Shown: positions 23,752 through 35,728 of the stretch, in pieces
Layout: each line of letters opens with the position of its first letter
How positions within the stretch are numbered: the stretch's first letter is position 1
DNA from: Lunularia cruciata
Lineage: Eukaryota > Streptophyta > Marchantiopsida > Lunulariales > Lunulariaceae
DNA length: 64,000 bases
Direction of reading: 5' to 3'
Assembly (NCBI GenBank): GCA_948567375.1
Contig: OX419761.1
Coordinates: 59,212,501-59,276,500, forward strand
The notes under the pieces: model-generated
The model's database searches: none
What the model was told of the DNA's origin: nothing
Seen by the model: the letters and a program-made list of their open reading frames with translations, nothing else
Translations under genes and position numbers: made by a program

Positions 23752-24238
23752 TGTAAAAGACCAAGATTGAGGAGAGAAATATAAGAATGGAAGATCACAT
23801 TGGGACACTTGAGTGTGAAAACTCTAAATGACTAGCATGAGCTTTGGCTTTGGTATTTATAAGGAACATACAAGGCTCTTGAGAAGCTTCTCAAGCAGCT
23901 TTCTTGAACCGTTTCTTGGAGTGCAAGCCAAGTTAACCGGGAAACTTCTAAAGAAGCTTCTTTCTAAAAGCCACCTACTTGGCATGCAAGTAAAGCTAGT
24001 TAGAAGCTTCTAGAAGCTATATTCTAGAAGTTACCTACTTGGGGTGCAAGCTAAGCTAGCCAAGAAACTTCCTAAGAAGCTTCTTCTTAAAAGTTACCAC
24101 TTGGCATGCATGTTACCCAATACATATGAAGGTATCAAGTAGCTTCCTAAATACTTTTAGAATATTCTAGGCTAATTTGGGTCATTTGATACTTTGTTAG
24201 CCTTGATTAACTTTGTCGTTAAACTCCATATTTTTACA
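23752..24238 (-). repeat. E-prime 5' LTR
   Basis: 487 bp, from complement of TGTAAAAATATGGAGTTTAAC at 24,238 to TTTTACA at 23,752. Rich in GAAGCTTC/TTCTAGAA palindromes (for example TTAGAAGCTTCTAGAAGC near 24,000), with a TATTTATAAGG box (complement) near 23,855. Confidence 0.88.
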
Positions 24239-24900
24239 ATATGGAGTCATTTAGAAAATCTCAAATAGAAGTCATTTAGAAATGAGGTGCTCCAAAAGAT
24301 CAAACTCAACTCAAGATTTTCTTGGGATTGCTGAGATTTTATCATCAATTTATCAAGGACTTCTCCAAGGTTGCACAACCTCTAATGGCACTACTTGACA
24401 AGGGGAAGAAGTGGATGTTTGGAACTACACAAGAATTGGCCTCTCAAGAATTGAAAGATGCATTAATATATATACCTTGAAATGTTAGATGTGCCATGTA
24501 TATATGTATCTTGGAATAGTATGACCCAAAAAATCCAATCAAGTAAGCTACAAATGCATCAAGTGTTGCAATAGAAGTAGTCCTACATCAAGAACGGAAT
24601 GATAGATGACACTTAATTGCATATTTCTCTTGAAAGTTGTTACCAACAGAATGAGAGGAGTTGGTCATTATCCTTGCAACCAAGCATTAGAAGCAGTATC
24701 TTGGTATCAAGGCATTTGTAGTGGAGACAAAACACAAACCTCTAGTCTACCTCTAGATAGAGAAAGATCTATCTTATTGATAGATTTGATGGGCAAAGTG
24801 GAGACAACAATTCAACATGACAATCACATATGTCAAAGGCAAGAAGCAACTTGCATATTCATTCACCTAGATGCCTATGGCAAATAATTTGGTGGTAGAG
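24239..24900 (+). pseudogene. F reverse transcriptase C-terminus and RNase H
   Basis: Resumes F after E-prime: 'IFLGLLRFYHQFIKDFSKVA', 'PLMALLDKGKKWMFGT', then RNase H remnants 'ERNDR.HLIAYFS', 'VVETKHKPLVYL', 'FNMTITYVKGKKQLA'. Stops are frequent. Confidence 0.8.
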
Positions 24901-26045
24901 GTCAAGGTGAACTCAAAATTCTAGCCAAGGATTCTTACTTCTACAAAAACTGATCCATAAATTGTAGGAGCTAAATCATCTAAAGGCATAACCAATACCC
25001 AAGGACTCATCTTTTTGTGATGGCAAGTTATGGATCCTAGATGCCATAGACATAAGAACCACCATCTTAGTGGAATGTCATGGTTCCACTATTGTAGGTC
25101 ATATTGGAATGGACAAGACCTTAGATGTAGTCAAATGCCATTACTATTGGCCCAAGATGAACAATGATATGTCAGATGATGTTTGTGTTGTCTATAGTGT
25201 CAACAAAATAAAGCTTCTAATCAAGCTTTTTCATGGCTCTTTCAACCTCCTCCCTATTTCCTACACAACATTGGGAGTAGGTAAGCATAGATCTGGTTTG
25301 TGAATTGCCCAAGACCACCTTAGGGTTTGACTCTTTTATAGTCTTTGTCAATTGACTCAATAAAATCATTCATGTGCATCCTATTACCAAGAACATGACT
25401 ACTCCACAATTAGCTCAATTGTACTTAGATGTAGTCTTTTCTCACCATGGCCTGTCTTGAGTACTCATCACAAATAGAGGAATTCAATTCATAAGTTTGT
25501 TTTAGAGAACACTCTTTAGCATCTTCAAAACCAAACTGGCCATATCCATGGCTTACCATCCATAAACCAATGGAAAAATAGAGTAAAATAATTGAACTAT
25601 TGAGGACATGCTCTAGTGCTTCACCTTAGATGAGCAAGAGAGGTGGGACACCTTACTTCCATTGGTGGAATTTTCTTACAACAACCCAATGAATACATCC
25701 ACAAAGGTTAGACCATTCTTCCACATGTATACAGAGCTTCCTTTCACACCTTTGAGCTTGATGAAGATCCACCCAATGGCTACCAAGGTTAACATTGTCA
25801 ACACTTTTATTTCTAAAATCCAATAGAATGTGAAGAATGCCCAACACAAGTTGCAAATCACCCAAAATCAATAGAAATAATATGCAAATGCATATTGTCA
25901 GCACATGTAGTTCAATGTTGGGGATCAAGTCTGGTTGTCCATAATCAACCTCACGTTAATTGGCCCTCATAAGCTCAAATATCATCTTATAAGGCCTTTT
26001 TTGATCCTTCATTGAATTGGCACAATAGCTTATCACCTCAAGTTA
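24900..26045 (+). pseudogene. F integrase
   Basis: The zinc-binding part is readable at 25,070-25,303 ('STIVGHIGMDKTLDVVKCHY', 'YWPKMNNDMSDDVCVVY', the last Cys now Tyr). The core follows in broken frames: 'QLAQLYLDVVFSHHGL', 'VLITNRGIQFI' (catalytic Asp position is Asn), 'KLAISMAYHP', 'VEFSYNNPMNTSTKVRPFF', 'FNVGDQVWLS'. It is inactive as it stands. Confidence 0.75.
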
Positions 26046-26393
26046 TTGCCACACATGAAGATCCATCCAATGATCTATGTTTCTTTACTATGCAGATATG
26101 CACCTAAACTAACTCAATTTCCTTCCATGAAAGACGTTAGACCTTGTCCAACACTCATTGATGGAACAAAGGAATATGAAGTCAAATGTATTCTCCAAAT
26201 ATGTATAGGTGGTACCTGCCATCTGCATGTGGAATATCTTGTACATTGGAAAGGATATCCATTGTTTCAGGCAACATGGGAGCCAACATGCAACTTGAAC
26301 CATGCATCAGTGTTAAAGAAATCTTTTGAGAAAAAACTTCACAACAAGGGCAATGCATCTTACAAGGGGGAGATTTCAAATACTAATAGCTAG
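26046..26393 (+). pseudogene. F chromodomain (C-terminal end of pol)
   Basis: An open stretch of 115 codons containing 'EYEVKCILQICIGG', 'LHVEYLVHWKGYPLFQATWE' and 'LNHASVLKKSFEKK', the chromodomain of chromovirus integrases. The polypurine-rich AAGGGGGAGATT follows at 26,364-26,375, directly before the C-type LTR. Confidence 0.88.
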
Positions 26394-26972
26394 ACATATT
26401 ATCTAGAGGTGGAAATTGGATTGGTTATCTAGACAGATGTTATATATGATGAACTAAGTAAATCAGATAGAAATGTCACCAAAAGAGTACTTTCACTAAT
26501 AGTGCAATTGCCAAAACACACTAAAAACTTCAGAGCCAATTTAGGAAGCCTAAACAAATGAATTAGGCCTCAAAAATGGAAAAATTCTCTTTGCTTTGAA
26601 ACAAAAGGGCTTGCCTTCTTCTCCCATTGGTTGTCTTGTCAAGAGCTTCTTAATGGTACCTCATCAATGCAATTGTAAGCTTTTTATAGGAAGATTCTTT
26701 AAAGATTCCCTTTTGCCAAACTTGTTTGACCAACCAGAGATGACAAAGACCAAAAAGTCACCCATCCATACAACTAATCTAAGGGTAGAGTTTGCTAACA
26801 TGTAATCAATACATATATCTGGACCAAGGGTGGAGCTTCTTTCGAGAGGATCCTCTTTGTTATATAATAAAGACAAGGTGCTCCTTTGGGGCATCACAGT
26901 GTTGAGTGTTGAAGCTTTTTGTTTCTTCTCTTGTGTTTATCTTGGGGGTTCTCTTGTCCTTGGAGTGTTACA
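26376..26972 (+). repeat. C-type LTR C2, probable 3' LTR of F
   Basis: Degenerate start TCAAATACTAATAGC, end GGAGTGTTACA, with the C-family TATATAATAAAGA box near 26,862. Flanks AGATT and ATAAC do not match, as expected for one end of a full element rather than a solo LTR. The preceding purine tract supports this. Confidence 0.8.
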
Positions 26973-29003
26973 ATAACACAAGGGTGTTCTTGGATATTAT
27001 TTTAATCTATAATAAGATGGAGGTAAAATATAGGGATCATGTACAAGAAGTCTTAAGATGACTATACTAGTGGAAGCTCTATGGCAAGAAGTAAAAGTTT
27101 TCTTTTTGGCAGAAAGAGATTACCTTCTTGGGTCATAAGGTCTCATTAGACTAGATCAAGGTAGAAGAGGAGAAAATGAAGGCTATTACCAATTGGCCTA
27201 TTACTCGAGATGCCATAGAAATTTGGGCATTTAATGGATTGGGAAATTTTTACCCATGGTTCATCCACTAGTATGCTCATGAGGCCGCATTATTGACCAA
27301 TCTCTTGGGGAAGACATCAAGCTTTGAGTGACCACCAAGCTCAAAGAAGCAATCAAAAATTGAAGCATATGGTGTCTTCATGACCCAACCATATTATCCT
27401 CACCTACCTTGTGTGGTTGATTTTGACACCTCTAACTTTGCCATCTTATGGCAAGAATTTGTAGATAGATTACGTCTAATTGCCTTTGTGTCTTGCCAAT
27501 TAAACACAAAAAGGTACTATTCTGCCTAAGATCAAGAAAAATTGGCAATAATTTATGCCACAAAGGTACGGAGATATTATCTCTTGGAGAAGGAAGTGAT
27601 CATACAAACAAATCACAAACCTTTGTTGTAAACCTTACATGTAAAGCACATGAAGAGTTAGCATCATTGATGGGAGGAATAATTATAATTTTCTGACATC
27701 TAGCTTGTATAAAAACCTAGCAAGCTCTATGTCATCCCCAATGCCTTGTCACGATGACTTGATTTGAAGATTCTTCCTAAATCTCTCATGATAGCAACAA
27801 TCATCATTGTGTCAACCAACTCCAAGGCACAAATAGAGGTCAAGATTATTTTACAACAAGACCTCTTCTTTCAATTGATGCAAAGCCATCTTGTATCACA
27901 CAACAAGGAATAAAATACATTTTCCTTCAGGGAGGATCTTTTATTTTGTGAGAACCAGATCTATGTTCCAACTATGGATGTTCACCAACTTGTGCAACTT
28001 CAAGAGGCCCATGACTGACTCAATCATTGGTCTCTTGGGTGTGTAAAAAACCTTTAGTACACTCCAACATCAATAGTGGTGGCCAAAAATAGCACAAGAG
28101 GTTTGAGAGTTTGTTTGATCTATGAGAGTTGCTAACATAACAATTTCAACAACCAAAAACCAATGGACTAATTCACCACTTCCTATTCTAGTTGCCCAAT
28201 GTAACATGTAAGTCTATACCTCATTACATCCTTGCCCAAGACAAATCAAGGTAATATTGCCATTACAGTGTTTTTTGATAAATTAAACAAGTAGATTCAC
28301 TTGGCAACTACAGTGGATGCTCCAATACAGCCAAGATTTACTTTTACATTATCTTCAATCACCATAGAATGCCAAGTGGTCTCGTCTCCATACTTGATCC
28401 TTTAGTCATTGGAAAATTTTGGCAAGTGCTCTTCAAGCTTGCTTTGTCTATGGCTTATCATCCTCAATTGATGGGCAAACCAAATGCATAAATTGTATCT
28501 TAGATATGCTTTGTTCCTTTGTCAACATTCACCACAAAAATTAGGATACTTGTTTTGCAACTATCTAGTTTGTCTACAATAATTCCAAGTATACAAGCAT
28601 CAGGTTCTCTTCCTTCTCCCTTAATTTTAGGTAAAATCTACTTGTTCCATATTTCCTTCTTGCTTCCCTACCATCTCATGTTCCTCATACTTCCACCTTC
28701 TTCTCCATGTCTTATCTAAATTTTTTACACCAAGCTAAGTCTTATCTTCTTGTTGCTCAAAATTGACAAAAGCAACATGCCAATAAGCATCATTGAGGTC
28801 TCATGTTTCAATTAGGTGATAAGGTCATGTTTTCTTCTAGTAACCTTCTTCTCTTAATGGACATGTGAGTTTGTAAATTTTCTCCTAATTGGATAGGTCC
28901 ATTTGATACTACTTAGATCATTTCTCTTATTGCCTACCAACTTGCACTTCCTAGTCATATGCAAATCTATCCTATCTTCCATATTTCAAAGTTAAAGCAA
29001 TGT
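26973..29003 (+). pseudogene. Gypsy fragment G: RT, RNase H and integrase without LTRs
   Basis: Starts abruptly inside RT ('VFLDIILIYNK', the YxDD region), then 'FNGLGNFYPWFIH' and RNase H ('CVVDFDTSNFAILW', 'EKLAIIYATKVRRYYLLEKE', 'IIQTNHKPLL'), integrase core remnants (28.2-28.6 kb), and 'PNWIGPFDTT', 'MQIYPIFHISKLK' near 28.97 kb. At about 29,003 it meets integrase sequence of H in opposite orientation with no LTR between. Its missing 5' half is presumably left of F, where I cannot identify it. Confidence 0.7.
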
Positions 29004-29123
29004 CCAAGTAAATCTTGGCCAACATTAGAGCATCCACTATATCAATGATAGGTGCCAAATGAATCTTCTTGTTGAGCTTATAAACAAACATGGTGATTGC
29101 AATATGGCAATGGTTTGTCTTTG

Positions 29124-29702
29124 TGTAATGCCAATAGCTAGACATATTATCTAAAGGTGAAAGTTGGTTTGGTAATATCTAGGAGAATGTTATATATGAT
29201 GGACTAAGTAGATTAGATAGAGGTATCACCAAAAGAGTACTTCTACTAATAGGTCATGAGTCGATAACAACCTAATTTGGAGGCCCAAACGGATGAATTA
29301 AGCCTTGAAAATATGTGCTTTCTCTCCAATAGAGAAAAGATTAGCCTTCCCTCCACCAAGTTTTTCTCATTGAGAGCTTTCCAATGGTACCTCAACCATA
29401 TGATTTTGAGATTCCTACAAGAAAATTCCCTAAAGATTCTCTCTAGTCAAACCTATTTGACCAACTAGATAAGACAAGGACCAACATGTTACCCATCTAG
29501 GCAACTAATCTAAGGGTGGAGCTTGTTGACATGTCACCAATCCATGTATCTAATCCAAGGATGGAGCTTCCTTTGAGGGGATCCTCTTTGCTATATAATA
29601 AAGAGAAGGTGTTTCTTTGGAGCATCGGAGGATCGAGGGTGAAATTGGTGTTTTCTCTCTTGTATTTCTCTTAAAGAGTTCTCCTATCCTTGGAGTATTA
29701 CA
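29124..29702 (+). repeat. Solo LTR C3 in H integrase
   Basis: TGTAATGCC...GTATTACA flanked by CTTTG on both sides (29119-29123, 29703-29707). H integrase sequence is continuous if the LTR and one CTTTG are removed, as comparison with the complement of 61,240-61,320 shows. It is therefore not the LTR of fragment G. Confidence 0.92.
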
Positions 29703-31191
29703 CTTTGTCAAGGATGTGGTGAGATATAAGCTCAAATGTTCTTATCATGTAGATGGAATTGGTAGGGGTTGAAGTAGTCCACTTGGATTATGGCTACTTA
29801 TCTTGTTATGTTGGTAGCTCTTACAACATACAATAAACTCTTTAACCTCTCATGTCCTGTTTAGCCACCACTATTGGCATTATAGAGTACTCAATGTCTT
29901 GTACACATCCATATGACCAGAAATTGGTAAATCATGCACTTCATGAAGTGACAAAAGTTGTAGATCTATTATAGCAAGAATGTAGATTTGATTCTTGCAA
30001 AATAGAAGGTCATCCTTGAATGAAAATATGTCATAATGTTTATCATGAGCTGCAAGGCAAATTTGCACAAGATGAAAGAGGGATCTTGTTGTAAAGTTTT
30101 TTTGAAATCTATTTGTACCTTTGAGTACATTGACACTATGGTGATTGTGACTATTATGGGGAATCCAAGAAGAATACTCAAATCAAGTTATCTTGATAGG
30201 GCATTAGGAATGATATGGAACTTTCCATTGGGAATGATATGGAACTTTCCAAGTGTGTACTCAAGTTTTATATCAAACAATTTTAGTTTACTACAATTGT
30301 TTGATGATTCTTACTCTTCATGTGCTCTAAATGTAAGGTCTACAACAAGGATTTTAATTAGTTTGCATTATCACTTTTTTTCCCAAGAGAATATATCTAA
30401 ATACCTTTGTACCATATATCATTGCAAGTTTTTCATGATTTAGAGCAAAATAATTCCTTATTGATACATTTAGTCATCAAGATACAAAGGCAATGGAATG
30501 CAATCCATCTAGAAATTCTTGTTACAACATAGTTCCAATTGAAAAGTTAGAAGTATCAAAATCAACCCTAGAAGGAAGTTGAGGATCATATGGTTGTATG
30601 ATGGATTGTGAATGCACTATATCCTTAAGTTTCTTGAATGCTTCTTCTTGCTTAATGGTCCATTCAAATCTAATTATCTTCCCCAAGAGATTAATCAATG
30701 ATATGGCCACATAAGTATAATAAAAGATGTATGATTGGTAAAAACTCACCAATCTATAAAATCCACAAACTTCCATGGCATTCTTTGGAGTAGGCCAATT
30801 GGAATGGCCTTGATCTTCTCCTCTTTCATCTTGATCTCCTCTTGTGAAATTTTATGGCCCAAGAAGGTAACTTCCTTCTAACAAAATGTACATATGGATT
30901 TCTTGCAATAGAACTTCAATTGTCATAATAACCTTAAGATTTTTCATATGTGGTTCTTGTGTTGTATCTATATCTTACTCTAAATTAACATTTCCACATA
31001 TCTATCCAATAGCTCCTCCAACATCCAATGCATTTGATGTATGAAGATACCATAATATTAGTGAACCCAAAAGGTAAAATTCTTGATTAAAAATGCTCAT
31101 ACCTTATACAAAAAGTAATTTTTTGGATGTCTTCTTGATCAATTGGATCTACCATGAGTTGCTTTAAGGATTTAGCTTGGAGAAGTATTTT

Positions 31192-31774
31192 TGTAATGTT
31201 CCAAGGATAGTAGAGAGACAAAGAAGAGAAAACACAAGTTTCACACTCAAAACTCCCATGCCCCAAAGTAGCACCTTCTCTTTATTATATAGCCAAAGAG
31301 GATCTACTCCAAGGAAGCTCCACCCTTGAATTTGATACAAGGATTGGTTACTTGTCAGCAAGGTCTACCCTTAGATTAGTTGCTTGGATGAGTGACCTGT
31401 TGGTCCTTATCCTATTTGGCTGGTCAAACAAGTCTTGACTAGAGGGAATCTTTAGAGAATCTTCTTGTAAGAATCTCATAATCACGTGGGTGAGGTACCA
31501 TTGGAAAGCTCTCACTGAGACAAGCCTGGAGGAAGGCTAGTCTTTCCTTTGCTGGGGGAGAACTTGTACATATTTTAGGCCTAATCCATCCGTTTAGGCC
31601 TTCAAAATTGCCTTTGATGTTTTCAAGTATATCTCGGTTTCTGCCCTAATAGTAGAAGTAATCTTTTGGTGATACCTATTTTTTATTTACTTAGTCCATC
31701 ATGTGTAACATCCTTCCAGATGTTACCAAACCAAATTTCACCTCTAGATCCTATATCTAACTATTGGAATTACA
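31192..31774 (-). repeat. Solo LTR C4 in H reverse transcriptase
   Basis: Reverse-oriented C LTR (583 bp), flanked by ATTTT and ATTGT, a 5-bp target duplication with one change. The related uninterrupted site in E-prime (GGAGAAGTATTGTGCTCC at about 21,400) proves the insertion point. Confidence 0.9.
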
Positions 31775-33849
31775 ATTGTGCTCCATTTAATTGATCCAAT
31801 AACTCATCAATTTGAGGCAAGAGATACACATTATTCATGGTTTGTTTATTAAGATCACAATATTCAATATAGAATCAAAGTCCTCCATCCTTCTTTGTAT
31901 AAAAGTATCAATGATCTCCAAGATGATGTATTATGTTGGATGGAAGCCTTCTCCAACAATTGAATCAATATTGTTTGAAATTATTCCAACTCCTTTGATT
32001 AATTAAAATAGATTGGTTTTCTCATTAAATTACTTCTTAGAAATAGCTTGATCTTGAAGATAATACCTTGATCAAAGGATAACCCTTTGGAATATCATCT
32101 AAAAACACATTTGTAAACTTTTGAACTATCTAATTAACCATTACTTTTGAAAGCTTTTTATCCTCATCATATTCTCCTTGAAAAATAGGCTTGATCCACA
32201 TAGCAAAAATAAAAATAGCTCGAAATCTTGTTCTACAGCCATTATATTGACAAGCTTCTCATTTTGGGGTTGACTACTCTTGGATGTCTTCTTCAAAGGT
32301 GCCAAACAACCTAATCAATAATCCTTACCTTAGTGTTGTACTTGAATTTTTCATCATCTCCAATCAAAGTGAACCCTATGATGTTCAAGCTAAGCAAGAT
32401 CTAGAATGATATCATAGTGTAGTGGAGCTATTACAAATCTCATACACTCTTAATACTCCTTTATAATCTTGATTGCAATAGGATGTGAGGAAAGGAATGC
32501 AAAATCCTTTCTACCATCCATCATTCATCAATTTGCTATCTAATATTGGCTTGATATGAATACATAAGTCCTTCACTAATTAGATGGACATGAAATTCTT
32601 GAAACTTCCATAATCAACCAAAATCTTACAAACACAATTGGATATCATATCTTGCAAATAAATCAAAATTATATAGGTCCAATAAAAACAAATCAAGTTT
32701 CCAATAAGTTGCTTAATGTGTCCTATTGGGACTTCTTATTTCTTGATCCTCATGCTCTAAGAACTCCATTTGGGCAATGGATTTAGGTTGTCAATTCCTA
32801 GTTGTACATTTGGAAATATGATGTCTAATTTGGTTGTAATAGAAACAACAACCATTTTGTTGGAATAGTCTTCTATTTCTATGCTAAATGGTATCTGTTG
32901 GATGACATCAATCACTATTGGTGTTGATTCCTCCATCCATGTGTGTTGTGTTGTTTGAAAGTCTAGGTTGAGACAAAGTTGTGGCAACCAAGGAATCAAA
33001 GTGCTCAACTAATTGCATTACTTCTTCCAAATATTTGGGCTTATGTATGGTTACTTCTAATTTGGTACATGATTTCAAGCTTTGCACAAATCAATCTAGA
33101 GCTTTGCCTTCTAGTATCTCCAAAATCTGCATTTTTTTGTTTTTGAATTGAGTAATGTAGCTCTTGACAAACCCAATCTACTTCAATTTTGTAAATCTAT
33201 CTCATGTTCCTCATGCAACATTCACCACTTGGAATCTCCCAATTATTGCACTTCTGAATTCTTCCCATGTGTAGAATGGAGCAACAAATTGCCATTGAGC
33301 ATGCTTTACCCAAAATTGTTACCATAGTTTTGTCACTCCATCTAATTGGCTCAAAGCCAAGAAGATTTATCTTTATTCATTTATTATTGCTCACAAGAAA
33401 ATACAAAGTTCTCTACTATGCTTGGTAAAAAAATAATTTCAAATTGCTTATGTTTCAAAAACTATATTTGATTTTCTTCTTCTCAAAAAGCTCCTCTTCC
33501 TATTTGTTGTTATTATTGGCTATCATGATCTCTCTTCCAACAATCTAGTAAGATGCTTTTTCTATTATTGCATAGCAATGATAATTTGGGTATCCTTGCC
33601 CATGGCTATTACTCTACCAAAGTACTTCCTAAAAAATGTTTATGCTAACACATAGATGCAACAAATCCACCACTCTCCATAACTTATAATCAAAAGTATC
33701 AATGGTTCATTGGAGAAGATTGTTGTGTTAAAATAAATTTGACCAAAGCCTGAAATGATGCTTTGGTAGTACATGGATCTAAATGGTTCATGGTACATGG
33801 ATTTGGTGGTCTATAGATTCCATTGGTCTCATTCTTGTTTTGATACCAA

Positions 33850-34150
33850 TGTACAAGATAGAGGGGAGAAATAAGAGAATAGAAGATCACATTGGAACTC
33901 TGAAACAAGAGAAATTATGCATGTCTAATATGAGCTTCAACTTTGTTGTTTACAGGGAAGTTAAGAACCAGACTCACAAGAAGCTTCTTGGAAGCTTCTT
34001 GAATATTCTACCAAGAAACTTCCTAAATACTTCAAGAACATTCTTAGAAAATTCTACGTGATTTTGCTATCTTAGAAAAATCTACTCCATTTTGCTATAT
34101 TTAACTTATTTTGCTAATTCCTTAACTTGTGCTAACTCAATATTATTACA
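33850..34150 (-). repeat. H 5' LTR (E-type)
   Basis: About 301 bp between complement of TGTAATAATATTGAGTTAG (34,150) and TGTACAAG (33,850), followed on the - strand by the primer site TTGGTATCAAAAC. It contains GAAGCTTCTTGGAAGCTTC and GAACATTCTTAGAAAATTC clusters. Confidence 0.8.
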
Positions 34151-34388
34151 ATCATTATCCTATTTGTGTTATAAGAATTTTACATCTAGTTAGGTTTGTA
34201 AATGAATAACTTTATTTGAATTCCTTAAGCTATAAAATTTATAAGTCCATAGTATTCCATAATAATTGAATTATGTATTAAAAGGTGAAAAATACATAGA
34301 AGAAATAAAAAATTATATACTATGTTTCTCATAAATAAATGAACCTGAAAATACACTTATGATATGATAGTTATTATTTTTGTCTAAC

Positions 34389-34588
34389 NNNNNNNNNNNN
34401 NNNNNNNNNNNNNNNNNNNNNNNNNNNNNNNNNNNNNNNNNNNNNNNNNNNNNNNNNNNNNNNNNNNNNNNNNNNNNNNNNNNNNNNNNNNNNNNNNNNN
34501 NNNNNNNNNNNNNNNNNNNNNNNNNNNNNNNNNNNNNNNNNNNNNNNNNNNNNNNNNNNNNNNNNNNNNNNNNNNNNNNNNNNNNNNN
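34389..34588. other. Assembly gap (200 N)
   Basis: A run of exactly 200 N. The round number suggests a placeholder, so the true distance and content are unknown, and features on either side may not be adjacent. Confidence 0.99.
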
Positions 34589-35324
34589 ACTAGCATAAGT
34601 TCCTTCCTTCTCATGGTTCTCAAAGAGATGAGAAATCTTACTTTTCTAAAACATTTCATGTGATAAGTTCAAAATTTATGAGAAAATATTCTACAAACTG
34701 ATTGAGACCTAGTAAAGGCATGTACATAGTTACTATCTACATAGTCTGTGCATTTAGTTTAATTTGCTTGATCGATGTAAGCTTGCAACTTGATTACTAT
34801 GTTATATTTATCTCTTTTGCTCCATTCCATCATATCAAAGAATTTTTTTTGCAATCTCATATATCCATCCTTGTACTAATCTACTCATGTATTTTTGGAG
34901 CTTGGTCATTCTATCCTCGTATCTTGGAGTTTGGGCATACCTTCCAAGATAAGTTGAGTACGGTAACCATTCGGTTAAGTCGACATTTGATCTGGACAAT
35001 CAAATGTGTACTTAACTGAATGTTGCGGACTTAGTGCGGACGTTTGGAAAAATAGAATATTATTGTAAAAATTTGTAATTTTTTTTATTGATTTTGATTA
35101 TAGATTATTTTATGATGTTGATCAAATTATTTTTTTCGTATTCAGAATGCGGATTTAAAAAATAGGTTTAAATATGGTCACTAATGGTTACTGTACTGAT
35201 CTCATTAGATATTATACATCTTGTACCTTAATATCTCTCATATTTGCCAAAAGAATACAAACCTCCGGCAAGCATCATCATACATAATGCAGATGATAAT
35301 CGACTATAACCCAAAGAATGAAAA
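34589..35324. other. Low-copy AT-rich DNA, nothing recognised
   Basis: Only short frames; no domain, LTR end or RNA gene seen. Whether it continues the H flank is hidden by the gap. Confidence 0.45.
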
Positions 35325-35435
35325 AGGCGTCAAGCGTAGAGAACACGAAGGATGGGAAGATCCCATCAAACCGCACAAGGGAGAGACGAAAAAGGTAAAA
35401 TGGGCTACGCCCCAATAGAGTCTATATGAGAAATC
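35325..35435 (-). repeat. R repeat copy 3
   Basis: Inverse orientation: GCGTAGAGAACACGAAGG, hairpin GATGGGAAGATCCCATC (35351-35367), ACAAGGGAGAGACGAAAAAGG, then GGGCTACGCCCC and AATAGAGTC. It forms an inverted pair with copy 4 about 190 bp away. Confidence 0.75.
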
Positions 35436-35617
35436 TGCCCTAAGGTTATAACTCATCTTTGGGCTATAGCCGATTATTCTTCATTACGTTCCCGAAGTCC
35501 TCAACCGCTTATTCTTTCTTTATTATCATCCCTTCTAACGAATAGAAGGAAACTTCCTTCTTCGTGATCATATGCGTATCTAACTATAACAAGTGTGTTT
35601 CTGTTGTTTTCCTCTCC

Positions 35618-35728
35618 ATCTATTGGGGATTAGCCCCATTTTACCTTCTTTTTTTGTTTTTTTTCGTCTCTCTCTTATACGGCTCGATGGGGCCTTCCCA
35701 TCCTCCGTTTTTTCTACGCGCGTCGCCT
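35618..35728 (+). repeat. R repeat copy 4
   Basis: TCTATTGGGGATTAGCCCC, T-rich block, TACGGCTC, hairpin GATGGGGCCTTCCCATC (35686-35702) and TTTCTACGCGCGTCG end. It faces copy 3 tail to tail. Confidence 0.75.

Larger units (their letters stand above)
15699..24238 (-). mobile_element. Ty3/gypsy chromovirus E-prime (- strand), split by element A
   Basis: Read on the - strand: 5' LTR 24238-23752, primer-binding site TTGGTATTAGAGC (23751-23739), gag, protease, a 20-residue repeat tract, RT, RNase H, integrase, chromodomain, and a 5'-truncated 3' LTR (about 15930-15699). The integrase is interrupted by A (16952-19974), which carries C1. Without insertions it is about 5.5 kb. Flanks in F read AATAA and AATAT, compatible with a decayed 5-bp target duplication. 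Stops are scattered throughout. Confidence 0.85.
13340..26972 (+). mobile_element. Ty3/gypsy chromovirus F, split by element E-prime
   Basis: A + strand chromovirus: gag (13.55-14.25 kb), protease (14.5-14.8), reverse transcriptase (14.95-15.698), then after the 8.5-kb E-prime insertion the rest of RT, RNase H, integrase and chromodomain (24.239-26.39), and a C-type 3' LTR (26376-26972). RT reads 'GVSVESIQVL..' up to 15,698 and resumes before 'FLGLLRFYHQFIKDFSKVAQ' after 24,239. No C-type 5' LTR is visible upstream; A-family sequence lies there instead. Many stops and frameshifts. The right end abuts the RT of fragment G, so F probably inserted into G. Confidence 0.75.
29004..34150 (-). mobile_element. 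Ty3/gypsy element H (- strand), E-type LTR, truncated in integrase
   Basis: Read on the - strand: LTR 34150-33850, primer site TTGGTATCAAAAC (33849-33837), gag (about 33.5-32.7 kb), protease (32.7-32.3), one 20-residue repeat unit (32.2), RT (32.1-30.5, split by solo LTR C4), RNase H and integrase (30.4-29.0, split by solo LTR C3). It ends inside the integrase core at the junction with G. Clear peptides include 'LVSFYQSYIFYYTYVAISLI' and 'QSIIQPYDPQLPSRVDFDTS' (30,522-30,776). Heavily mutated. Confidence 0.75.

Noticed and set aside
29124-29702. C3 as the 3' LTR of fragment G
   Set aside because: CTTTG flanks both sides and H integrase is continuous across it, so it is a solo insertion in H.
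34380-34659. Frames spanning the N run
   Set aside because: Artefacts of unknown bases in the assembly gap.
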